Source: DATHSN01 sp035464115
GTDB lineage: Bacteria > Actinomycetota > Acidimicrobiia > Acidimicrobiales > SKKL01
Direction of reading: 5' to 3'
DNA: 28,345 bases
NCBI GenBank assembly: GCA_035464115.1
Contig: DATHSN010000004.1
Span: forward strand, 1-28,345
In this document: piece after piece, positions 6,894-13,517 of the stretch
Numbering within the stretch: the stretch's first letter is position 1
Layout of the letters: each line of letters starts with the position of its first letter
Notes under the pieces: model-generated
What the model saw: only the letters and a program-made list of their open reading frames with translations
What the model was told of the DNA's origin: nothing
The model's database searches: none
Translations under genes and position numbers: made by a program

Positions 6894-7577
6894 GTGCCCC
6901 GAGCCCCCCGTCGTCGTTCGCCCCGACACCGTCCGGGCCTGCTCACCCGCCTCCGTCGCGCGCGCCGACGGCCCGCAGCGCGATGGGCGCTCGCGCTCGC
7001 GGCCGCCGTCGCCGCCGGGGCCGTCACCCACCTGGCCCTGTCCGACGTCCGGGCCCAGCTGGCCGCCATCGAGGAGGCGCCCGTGGTCGTGGCCACCCGC
7101 GCTGTCGCACCCGGCGCCCCGCTGGGCCCGGCCGATGTGGCGGTCGCCCGCTGGCCAGCAGCGCTCGTGCCCGACGGCGCCCTCACCGATCCGCCCCTCG
7201 GGCGGGCCCCCACCGTCGCGCTGGCCCGGGGCGAGCCCGTGCTCACCTCGCGGCTGGCCCCCCAGGGCGTGGCCGGCACCGCGGCCCGCCTGCCGGCCGG
7301 CACCCGCGCCGTCGGGGTGCCGCTGGCCCCCCACGCCGTGGTCCTCGAACCCGGCGACCGGGTCGACGTGCTCGCCGCGGTCGACCCGGGGCTGGCCGGC
7401 ACGGCGCCCGCGGTGGTGCTCACCGCCGCCGCGGTGGTCGTCGACGTGGGCGACGGTCGGGCCACGGTGGCGGTGCCCGTCGACGTCGTCGGCCGGGTCA
7501 CCGCGGCGCTGGCCCACGGCGTCGTCGACCTGGCCCTCACCCCGGGCGTGGTGAGCGATGCCCCGGCCGGGTCGTGA
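6894..7577 (+). CDS. SAF-domain / CpaB-like membrane-anchored protein
   Basis: A 227-residue protein with an Arg-rich cytoplasmic start (1-29), one membrane helix (about 29-47) and an extracytoplasmic part. Residues about 63-125 fit a SAF domain (VVVATRAVAPGAPLGPADVAVARWP, then a GEPVLTSRL turn), and about 135-165 fit the RcpC/CpaB second domain (AVGVPLAPHAVVLEPGDRVDVLA). CpaB/RcpC proteins assemble Flp/Tad pili, but no other tad or flp gene is near, and isolated SAF proteins downstream of fmdB genes are common in Actinomycetota, so a pilus role is unproven. The start is a GTG with GGGAGG 5-6 nt upstream. It follows ruc by 45 nt and may be co-transcribed with it from the CIRCE promoter. Confidence 0.8.
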   Translation: MPRAPRRRSPRHRPGLLTRLRRARRRPAARWALALAAAVAAGAVTHLALSDVRAQLAAIEEAPVVVATRAVAPGAPLGPADVAVARWPAALVPDGALTDPPLGRAPTVALARGEPVLTSRLAPQGVAGTAARLPAGTRAVGVPLAPHAVVLEPGDRVDVLAAVDPGLAGTAPAVVLTAAAVVVDVGDGRATVAVPVDVVGRVTAALAHGVVDLALTPGVVSDAPAGS

Positions 7578-7605
7578 CCGGGGCCGTCCCCTCACCCCGC
7601 GACGT

Positions 7606-7956
7606 TCACCGGGCGGCCTTGGCGACGATCGCGGCGATCCGGCGCTCGGTGGGCTCGTCGAGCCCGGTGAGGAACCACGCCGACCCGATCAGGCGGTCGG
7701 GCGCGTCGTCGTCGGGCGCGAGGTTCGCCTTCTCGGTGAGGCCGAACGTCACGTACTGGTCGTCGTCGACCCTGAAGAAGCAGATGACCGGGCTGCGCTT
7801 GGACGTCGCGTACCCGGGCATCCCGTACCAGAGTCGAGGCGTGAGGTGGGGGGCTGACTCCAGGATGATCTGGTGGAGTCGGGCGGCGACGTCCTCGAAC
7901 GGCGCCAGCTCGGCGATCTTCGCCAGCACCGCCGCCTCATCGTCCTGGTTGGCCAT
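7606..7956 (-). CDS. DUF1801 (YdhG-like) family protein
   Basis: A 116-residue cytoplasmic protein. The core VAARLHQIILESAPHLTPRLWYGMPGYAT followed by SPVICFFRVDDDQYVTFGLTEKANL is the DUF1801 pattern (bet v1-independent YdhG/iron-chaperone-like fold), whose members lack a settled function, though a Bacillus relative has been described as frataxin-like. C-terminal helices contain DEPTERRIAAIVAKAAR. It converges on the CpaB-like gene with a gap of only 28 nt and is preceded on its own strand by the DUF2237 gene, 69 nt away. No clear ribosome binding site or -10 box is seen. Family assignment is good, function unknown. Confidence 0.84.
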   Translation of the reverse strand: MANQDDEAAVLAKIAELAPFEDVAARLHQIILESAPHLTPRLWYGMPGYATSKRSPVICFFRVDDDQYVTFGLTEKANLAPDDDAPDRLIGSAWFLTGLDEPTERRIAAIVAKAAR

Positions 7957-8025
7957 GTCACCCCGTTCCCACGAGACGGGCCCGCCACGGCGCGACGGCC
8001 CGCCGCGGACCGTATCCCGTCGCCG

Positions 8026-8427
8026 TCAGTCCTCGAGGCTGCTCGGGTCGGCGGGCACGTCGACCGCCAGGGCGCGCAGCGCCTCGAGCGGCACCAGATC
8101 GAGGACGCGCTCGTGGGTCGATGCCAGCACCACCGGCGCCGCGACCCCGTCGCGGTAGGCCCGTAGCCAGTTCACCGCGGTGACGCACCAGCGGTCGCCG
8201 GGGACCAGCCCCGGGAACCGGTACTCGGGCACCGGGGTGCTCAGGTCGTTGCCGATGCTGCGCTGGTGCTCGAGGAACTCGGCGCTGACCACCGCGCAGA
8301 TGGTGTGGCTGCCACGGTCGTCGGGGCCGGTGGAGCAGCACCCGTCACGGTAGAAGCCGGTGAGCGGATCGGTGCCGCACAGCTCCAACGGACCACCCAG
8401 CACGTTTCGTTCGGTCGTCTCCGCCAC
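8026..8427 (-). CDS. DUF2237 family protein
   Basis: A 133-residue cytoplasmic protein of the DUF2237 family, which is conserved but has no assigned activity. The family core is complete: RNVLGGPLELCGTDPLTGFYRDGCCSTGPDDRGSHTICAVV, then GNDLSTPVPEYRFPGLVPGDRWCVTAVNW and APVVLASTHERVLDLVPLEAL. Several conserved cysteines (the CC pair and the C of DRWC) suggest metal or thiol chemistry, but that is speculation. The frame is open upstream to 8586, through the palindromic repeats. I place the start at the GTG at 8427 because a CATACT box lies 7 nt before it and the family homology begins within a few residues. It is separated from the PHP gene by the repeat-bearing gap. Confidence 0.9.
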   Translation of the reverse strand: MAETTERNVLGGPLELCGTDPLTGFYRDGCCSTGPDDRGSHTICAVVSAEFLEHQRSIGNDLSTPVPEYRFPGLVPGDRWCVTAVNWLRAYRDGVAAPVVLASTHERVLDLVPLEALRALAVDVPADPSSLED

Positions 8428-8434
8428 GACCCGA

Positions 8435-8440
8435 AGTATG
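8435..8440 (-). promoter_or_regulatory. -10 box of the DUF2237 gene, leaderless
   Basis: CATACT on the minus strand, followed by 7 nt and GTG. This is the spacing seen at plsY, moaA, moaC and dxs, with C in place of T at the first base. Confidence 0.45.
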
Positions 8441-8480
8441 GCCACCAGCATCGGTGCGGGCACGTCACCAGCGCCCCTCT

Positions 8481-8603
8481 CCCGTTCCGGCGAATCGAGG
8501 GTGCGCACGGCGCACCGAGGGTTCGCCAGTTCACAGGCGAGCCGCCCGGCCCCCGTTCCGGCGAATCCAGGGTGCGCAGGGCGCACCGAGGGTTCGCCAG
8601 TTC
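8481..8603. repeat. two tandem 52-bp palindromic repeat units
   Basis: Two nearly identical units lie at 8481-8532 and 8552-8603 (period 71 bp), differing at only a few central positions. Each unit is itself a nested inverted repeat: GGCGAA pairs with TTCGCC at the outside and GGTGCGC pairs with GCGCACC inside, so each can form a long hairpin. They fill the gap between the PHP gene (end 8638) and the DUF2237 gene (start 8427). The form resembles REP/BIME-type dispersed palindromes. No coding role is likely, although reading frames pass through both. Confidence 0.9.
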
Positions 8604-8637
8604 GCTGGTGCTCGCCGGTCCGGCGCGACCCGCCGTG

Positions 8638-9369
8638 TCAGTCGGCGGGCACCGACGGGACGATGCGGGCCCGCCACGGGCGGGGGCGGTCGAAGTGGTG
8701 GCCCACCACCTCGCCCTCGGCCAGCTTGGCGAGGAAGTCGGTGGGCCCGTCGAAGTCGGGCATCTCGACGTAGACCGCGCCGAGGGCGTCGGGCACGTGC
8801 GCGTCGGACCCGCCCCCGGGCACCAGACCGTGGCGGGCGGCGTAGTCGGCGGCCTGCTGGTTGAGGTGCTCGAGGCTGGTCTTGCCGTTGCGGACCTCGA
8901 GGGCGTCGACCAGCCCGTCGGCCACCAGCGCGTCGAGCAGGTCGGCCCGCAGGTTGGCCCGCATCGGGTCGAAGGGGTGCGGGACGTAGACCACGCCGCC
9001 CTGGTCGCGGATGCGGGTAGCCGCCTCGCCGGGTGACAGGCCGAACGGCACCCGCTCGGACAGGAACAGCCCGATGATCTCGCCCTGGTGGGTCCGCAGC
9101 TCCTCGCCGACCACCACCCGGCACGGCAGCTCGCCGGCCAGGCGACGGGCCCCGGCGATGGCGTTGTGGTCGGTGATGCACAGCACGTCGATGCCGCTGT
9201 CGACCACCGCCTCGTGCAGCTCCTCGGGCGTGGTGGTCGAGTCGCCGGACCACATGGTGTGCGAGTGCAGGTCGACGCGCACCCACCCCGGGCGCCGGGG
9301 CCGGGCCAGATGGGGGTGGCGATCGACCGCCCGCTCCGTCATCGCGCGATCGACCGCCCGCTCCGTCAT
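8638..9369 (-). CDS. PHP-domain metal-dependent phosphoesterase
   Basis: A protein of about 243 residues with a full set of PHP metal-binding motifs: DLHSHT (33-38), TDHN (66-69), VVGEE (about 86-90), YVPHPFD, and GGGSDAH near the C-terminus. PHP proteins hydrolyse phosphoesters such as histidinol phosphate, 3',5'-nucleotides or nucleotide bisphosphates; the substrate here cannot be told. The true start is uncertain because the N-terminal 17 residues (two copies of MTERAVDR) are encoded by a 27-bp tandem repeat carrying an in-frame ATG in each of two copies (9369 and 9342), and the conserved domain only begins near residue 31. tldE ends 33 nt upstream on the same strand, so this may be the last gene of tldD-tldE-php. 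Confidence 0.92.
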   Translation of the reverse strand: MTERAVDRAMTERAVDRHPHLARPRRPGWVRVDLHSHTMWSGDSTTTPEELHEAVVDSGIDVLCITDHNAIAGARRLAGELPCRVVVGEELRTHQGEIIGLFLSERVPFGLSPGEAATRIRDQGGVVYVPHPFDPMRANLRADLLDALVADGLVDALEVRNGKTSLEHLNQQAADYAARHGLVPGGGSDAHVPDALGAVYVEMPDFDGPTDFLAKLAEGEVVGHHFDRPRPWRARIVPSVPAD

Positions 9370-9412
9370 CGCGCGGTCACCGCCCGCTCCGTCATCGCGC
9401 GGTCACCGCCCG
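9321..9412. repeat. 27-bp minisatellite spanning the tldE-PHP junction
   Basis: Two identical 27-bp copies (9321-9347, 9348-9374) are followed by a 26-bp variant (9375-9400) and a 12-bp partial copy (9401-9412). Each full copy carries a minus-strand ATG (starting 9342, 9369, 9395). The one-base-shorter third copy puts its ATG out of frame with the other two. The tldE stop codon lies in the partial fourth copy. Confidence 0.92.
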
Positions 9413-10779
9413 CCGAGGGACACGCCGTCGACGACGATGGTGGGCGCGCCCGCCCCGCCCGGCAGCCAGGTGAGGTCGTCGGCCACCGCCCGCAGGTCGA
9501 GCAGGAGCCGCTGCAGGCTGGTGGCCAGCGTGACCTCGCGGACCGGTTCGGCCAGCTCGCCACCGCGGAGGATCCGCCCCTCGGCGCCGACCGACAGGTC
9601 GCCGCTCACCGGGTTCACCCCGCTGTGGAGCCCGGCGAAGGAGCGCACCACGAAACCGTCGCCCACCTCGGCCAGCAGCTCGGCCGGCGACATCGTGCCG
9701 GGGCGCACGGCCAGGGCCCGCACCCCCGGCGACGGCAGCCCCCGGGTGCCGCGCACCGCCGAGGCCGTCGAGCGGGTGCTGGCTCGACGCGCCGACGTCC
9801 CGTCGTGGAGGAACCCGCGCAGCACCCCGTCGCTGATCAACACGTTGCGGCGCGACGCCAGGCCCTCGCCGTCGTGGGGCTCGGCCCCGAGCGAGCGGCC
9901 GTCGGTGGGATCGTCGACGAGCTCGAGCAGCGCCGAGGCCACCGTGTCGCCCAGGCGGTCGGCGAACGGCGAACGCCCCTTGGCCACCGCGTCGCCGGTG
10001 AGCGTGCCGGCCACGATGCCGAGCACGGTGGCGGCGAGCCGCGGCTCGAGCACCAGCGCGACCCGCCGCGAGGGCACCGGTCGGGCGCCGAGCAGCTCGG
10101 TGGTGCGCTCGATGGCCTCGGCGGCGACCGCGTCGAGGTCGATGGCGGACGGGTCGCGGGACGCGTCGACGCCGTAACCGGTGGCGGTGTCGTCGCCGTC
10201 GCCGCCGATGGCGCTGATCGACGCCGAGCACGACCCGCTGCGGCCGCTGCGCTCGATGCCCGAGGTGGCGGCGAGGGCGAACCACCCGACGCCGTCGGAC
10301 CACACCGACGTGCGCACCGTGCGGATGCGCGGATCGGCTCGCACCGCGCGCTCGAGGCCGACGGCGCGATCGATGCGCTCGTCGTCGGTGAGCGCTTCGA
10401 TGCCGGGGTGCCACAGCACCATCTCGGGGGCCTCGACCCCGTCGGGCTCGACCAGCCCGACGTGGTCGTCGGGCGTGGCGAAGCGGGCGTTGTCGCGGGC
10501 CTCGGCGAGGGTGTCGGCGACGACGTCGGGCGCCAGGCTGCCGGCGTGGGCGAACCCCTCGCGGTGGTCGACCACCACCCGGATGCCGAGCCCGCTCGTG
10601 GTGGCCGACGTGAACGACTCGACCTCGCCGCCGTGGGCCCGCACCGTGGTGCGCCGCCCCCGGCCGATGGTGACCTCGAGGTCCTCGCCCGGCTCGGCCC
10701 GGCGCACCACGTCGCGCGCCAGCGCCGCCAGCTCGGCCTCGACCTCGTCACCCGCGACCACGCTCACGCTCGCGCTCAC
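9403..10779 (-). CDS. tldE: metalloprotease subunit TldE/PmbA
   Basis: A 458-residue TldE (PmbA) protein, the non-catalytic-motif partner of TldD in a cytoplasmic heterodimeric zinc protease that in E. coli matures microcin B17 and degrades unfolded peptides. Family features include the N-terminal strand-rich domain with SGLGIRVVVDHREGFAHAG, the C-terminal TldD/PmbA domain with LVLEPRLAATVLGIVAG, the DGEGLASRRNVLISDGVLRGFLHD segment, and the RPGTMSPAELLAEVGDGFVV and SFAGLHSGVNPVSGDLSVGAEG motifs. No HExxxH is present, as expected for this subunit. The GTG start has a purine-rich GGGAGGGAG ribosome binding site. It follows tldD by 22 nt. No peptide-precursor gene of RiPP type is adjacent, so the substrate is unknown. 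Confidence 0.95.
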   Translation of the reverse strand: MSASVSVVAGDEVEAELAALARDVVRRAEPGEDLEVTIGRGRRTTVRAHGGEVESFTSATTSGLGIRVVVDHREGFAHAGSLAPDVVADTLAEARDNARFATPDDHVGLVEPDGVEAPEMVLWHPGIEALTDDERIDRAVGLERAVRADPRIRTVRTSVWSDGVGWFALAATSGIERSGRSGSCSASISAIGGDGDDTATGYGVDASRDPSAIDLDAVAAEAIERTTELLGARPVPSRRVALVLEPRLAATVLGIVAGTLTGDAVAKGRSPFADRLGDTVASALLELVDDPTDGRSLGAEPHDGEGLASRRNVLISDGVLRGFLHDGTSARRASTRSTASAVRGTRGLPSPGVRALAVRPGTMSPAELLAEVGDGFVVRSFAGLHSGVNPVSGDLSVGAEGRILRGGELAEPVREVTLATSLQRLLLDLRAVADDLTWLPGGAGAPTIVVDGVSLGGR

Positions 10780-10801
10780 GCCGCTCCCTCCCCGTGGCGG
10801 C

Positions 10802-12193
10802 TCACGCCGCGGTGCCCCCGACGGTGAGGCTCGGCACCCGCAGCGTGGGGGTGCCGTCGCCGACGGGCACGCCCTGGCCGTCCTTGCCGCACGTGCCGGG
10901 GTGGCCCATGGCGAAGTCGTCGCCGACCATGTCGATGGTGGTGAGCACCTCGGGACCGTTGCCGATGAGGTTGCCGTCGCGCAGCGGCTCGGTGACCCGG
11001 CCGCCCTCGATGAGGTAGGCCTCGGTCATCCCGAACACGAAGTCGCCGGTGGCCGTGTTCACCTGACCACCACCGAGCTGGGCGACGTAGACCCCGTGGT
11101 CGGTGCTGGCGATGATGTCGTCGGCGTCGTGGGGGCCGTTGCCGATGTAGGTGTTGGTCATCCGCACCATCGGCAGGTGCTGGTAGCTCTGCCGACGGCC
11201 GTTGCCCGAGCTCGGCCGCCCCTCGCGCCGCGCCCGCAGCTCGTCCCACATGTAGTCGGTGAGCACGCCGTCCTCGATGAGCACGTTGCGCGCCGCCGGC
11301 CGCCCCTCGTCGTCGATGCCGAGGTGCCCCCACTCGCCGGCCATGGTGCCGTCGTCGACCAGGGTGACGAGCGGGCTCGCCACCTGCTCGCCCCGCCGCC
11401 CGGCGAACACCGAGGCGCCCTTGGCCACCAGGTCGGCCTCGAGCCCGTGTCCGCACGCCTCGTGGAAGAGCACCCCACCGCCACCCCGGCCGATGACCAC
11501 GGGCAGCGCCCCGCTCGGCGCGGGACGGGCGGCCAGCTTGGTGAGGGCCCGGCGGGCGGCGGCCTCGGCCAGCTCGGTGATGTCGTGCTCGTCGAACAGC
11601 TCGAAGCCCACGGTGCGCCCGAGCGACTCGCGGCCGGTCTGCAACCCGGTGTCACCCGACGCCACGCACGAGATGGCGAACAAGGTGCGGACCTGGTCGT
11701 CGTCGGTGAGCAGGCCGTCGCTGTTGGCCACGAGGATCCGGCGGCGGATGTCGGCGTAGCGGACCGTGACCTGGGTGATGGCACCCCCGGCACCGCGGGC
11801 GGCCTCGTCGGCCTGCACGAGCAGCGCCACCTTGTCGGCCTTGGCGACGTCGGCGGGATCGATGCGGGCCCGGGAGGCGGCCGGCGGGCGCGAGCGGTCG
11901 AGGTCGACCACCGCGGCGCCCCCGGACGCGCCCCGGGCGGCCGCCGCCGCGGCATCGGCCGCGGCCCGCAACCCGGGCTCGGTGAGGTCGGCGGTGTGGG
12001 CGAATCCGGTGCGGTCGCCGACCACGACCCGGATGCCGGCGCCCCGGTCGCGCCCCGAGCTCAGGTCCTCGACCTTGCGGTCGTCGAGCGTGGCCGAGGT
12101 GGCCCGACGGTCCTCGACGAACACCTCGGCGAAGTCGCCACCGCGGCGCAGGGCCGCGGCGAGCGTGCGCGAGACGAGATCGGGGTCGAGCAT
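10802..12193 (-). CDS. tldD: zinc metalloprotease TldD
   Basis: The catalytic subunit of the TldD/TldE protease, 463 residues. The zinc site is HEACGHGLEADL, with the HExxxH histidines at about 244 and 249 and the following glutamate in the second conserved position; the third ligand cysteine is expected in the late GHPGTCGKDGQGVPV segment, which is present. The N-terminal domain shows SSGRDRGAGIRVVVGDRTGFAHTADL, and the C-terminal half has RNVLIEDGVLTDYM, RMTNTYI and QLGGGQVNTATGDFVFGMTEAYLIEGG. Length is normal. A GAGGAG ribosome binding site lies 7-8 nt before the ATG. It leads a tldD-tldE-PHP run and is divergent from the FlK-like thioesterase gene. Confidence 0.96.
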   Translation of the reverse strand: MLDPDLVSRTLAAALRRGGDFAEVFVEDRRATSATLDDRKVEDLSSGRDRGAGIRVVVGDRTGFAHTADLTEPGLRAAADAAAAAARGASGGAAVVDLDRSRPPAASRARIDPADVAKADKVALLVQADEAARGAGGAITQVTVRYADIRRRILVANSDGLLTDDDQVRTLFAISCVASGDTGLQTGRESLGRTVGFELFDEHDITELAEAAARRALTKLAARPAPSGALPVVIGRGGGGVLFHEACGHGLEADLVAKGASVFAGRRGEQVASPLVTLVDDGTMAGEWGHLGIDDEGRPAARNVLIEDGVLTDYMWDELRARREGRPSSGNGRRQSYQHLPMVRMTNTYIGNGPHDADDIIASTDHGVYVAQLGGGQVNTATGDFVFGMTEAYLIEGGRVTEPLRDGNLIGNGPEVLTTIDMVGDDFAMGHPGTCGKDGQGVPVGDGTPTLRVPSLTVGGTAA

Positions 12194-12255
12194 GCGCGCT
12201 CCTCGAGGACGACGGGGTGGAGACGGGGCGGGGAGGACCCCCGGCCGGCCGGGTC

Positions 12256-12261
12256 TAGGGT
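12256..12261 (+). promoter_or_regulatory. -10 box of the thioesterase gene, leaderless
   Basis: TAGGGT is followed by 6 nt and the GTG start at 12268, with no Shine-Dalgarno between them. Confidence 0.55.
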
Positions 12262-12267
12262 ACCGGC

Positions 12268-12645
12268 GTGCCCCTCCGCCAGGGCTCGGCCGCCGAGCTC
12301 GAGCTCGCCGTCACCGACGCCGACACCGCCATCGCCGCACGCTCGGGCACGGTCCCGGTGCTCGCCACCCCCCGACTCATCGCGCTGTTCGAGGAGGTGT
12401 CGGTGCTGGCCGTCGCCGGCCAGCTCGCCGACACCGAGACGACGGTCGGCATGCGGGTCCAGGTCGACCACCTGGCTCCCACCGGGGTGGGCAGCGTCGT
12501 CACCGCCGAGGCCGTCCTCGACCGCATCGAGGGCCGACGGCTCACCTTCACCGTCTCGGCCCGCGACGCCGGCGGGCTGGTCGGCGCCGGCAAGGTCACC
12601 CGCGTGGTGGTCGACACCCAGCGGTTCCTCGACAAGCTGCGCTGA
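12268..12645 (+). CDS. hotdog-fold thioesterase of the FlK (fluoroacetyl-CoA thioesterase-like) family
   Basis: A 125-residue single hotdog-domain protein. ATPRLIALFEEVSVLAV, MRVQVDHLAPTGVGSVVTAEA and EGRRLTFTVSARD are typical of the FlK branch of thioesterases. The FlK catalytic Thr, Glu and His (T42, E50, H76 in the Streptomyces cattleya enzyme) correspond here to T34, E42 and H68, with identical spacing (8 and 26). That supports an active thioesterase, but FlK's fluoroacetyl specificity is special, and most relatives act on unknown acyl-CoAs. The gene stands alone, divergent from tldD, and ends at a strong hairpin shared with the convergent membrane-protein gene. Confidence 0.86.
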   Translation: MPLRQGSAAELELAVTDADTAIAARSGTVPVLATPRLIALFEEVSVLAVAGQLADTETTVGMRVQVDHLAPTGVGSVVTAEAVLDRIEGRRLTFTVSARDAGGLVGAGKVTRVVVDTQRFLDKLR

Positions 12646-12655
12646 CGCGCTCCAC

Positions 12656-12686
12656 GGGTGGGGTCCTGGGGCCCCCGGCCCCACCC
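12656..12686. terminator. bidirectional hairpin terminator
   Basis: GGGTGGGG (12656-12663) and CCCCACCC (12679-12686) form a perfect 8-bp stem, and the loop contains a further GGGG/CCCC pairing. It lies between two convergent genes. There is no U-tract, as is usual in such GC-rich genomes, so termination is inferred from position and stem strength. Confidence 0.6.
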
Positions 12687-12711
12687 GCAGGCGGAGGGTC
12701 GTCGCGACGGG

Positions 12712-13428
12712 TCAGCGGCGCGGCGCCGGAGGCGGGGTCGCGGTGCGAGCGGCGGGCGTGCCGGCGCTCCGACGCTCTGCCAGGTCGATCACGGTGTCGC
12801 GGGGCCACAGCTTGGCGCCGGCGGCGGCACCGACGGCGGCGGCGGCCAAGGCGAGCAGCAAGCCGATGAGGGCTCGCCCGGCGGCGTCCTCGGCCTCGGA
12901 GGCGTCGATCTCGTCGATCGTCACGTCGTCGAACACGTCGGTGGTGTCGATGGCGCCGAGCGCCAGGCCGCTGCTGAACGCCGACAGCGCCAGCAAGGTG
13001 ACGATGGCGAGCGCCCACATGACGATGCCGTGCAGGATCCCGTCGGTGACATCGGTGCTCGGGATGGTGGCGCCGACCACGACGCCCCCGAGGAGGAACG
13101 CCACGAGCGCCGCACCGCCCGACCAGATGGCATCGTCGGTGCCGGGATCGGTCAGGTCGGCGATCCCGAAGGCCACGAGCAGGAGCTGGAACACGAGGTA
13201 CAGCCCGACCGCGATGACCAGGCCACCCCAGACCGGACCCCAGCGGAGCCGGTCGCGACGCCGCGTCGCCATCTCCTCCCTCAGCGCATCGAGGCGATCC
13301 TCGCGACGCTCCTCGGCCTGCTCGCGCCACTCGTCGTCCCTGGGTGGGGCGTCGGTGTGCCGCTCGTCGGTCCGTGTGGCACCGACATCACCGGTGCCAC
13401 GGCTGGGCTGATCTCCGTGGGTGCTCAT
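12712..13428 (-). CDS. four-helix membrane protein with charged N-terminal region (function unknown)
   Basis: A 238-residue integral membrane protein that I do not recognise with certainty. Residues 1-30 are polar, 30-62 form a highly charged helix (EWREQAEERREDRLDALREE) likely to be a coiled coil in the cytoplasm. Four hydrophobic segments follow at about 66-90, 101-122, 130-156 and 187-206, the third and fourth separated by an acidic loop rich in Asp and Glu (about 160-183). The glycine spacing of the helices recalls the small TIGR04086/YrzE-type membrane family, but the match is weak. The start at 13428 has AGGAGA about 5 nt upstream. The reading frame is open far upstream inside ilvG, but that part is antisense noise. 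It lies downstream of ilvG on the same strand. Confidence 0.78.
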   Translation of the reverse strand: MSTHGDQPSRGTGDVGATRTDERHTDAPPRDDEWREQAEERREDRLDALREEMATRRRDRLRWGPVWGGLVIAVGLYLVFQLLLVAFGIADLTDPGTDDAIWSGGAALVAFLLGGVVVGATIPSTDVTDGILHGIVMWALAIVTLLALSAFSSGLALGAIDTTDVFDDVTIDEIDASEAEDAAGRALIGLLLALAAAAVGAAAGAKLWPRDTVIDLAERRSAGTPAARTATPPPAPRR

Positions 13429-13517
13429 GGGGTCTCCTGGCGTGGCGTGGGTCACACAGGAGGGATACCCGCGCGGCGCGGGACCGATGCGCTCGCGCAC
13501 CGGGGGAGCGACGCCGG

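Noticed and set aside
6894..7577. A Tad/Flp pilus locus based on the CpaB-like protein
   Set aside because: No tadA, tadB, tadC, flp or prepilin peptidase gene is present; the SAF protein is single.
9321..9412. Short tandem repeats as a possible CRISPR array
   Set aside because: Copies are directly adjacent with no spacers, only three in number, partly coding, and no cas gene is near.
9403..12193. A RiPP biosynthetic cluster around tldD/tldE
   Set aside because: No precursor peptide, cyclodehydratase, lanthionine synthetase or exporter gene is visible on either side.
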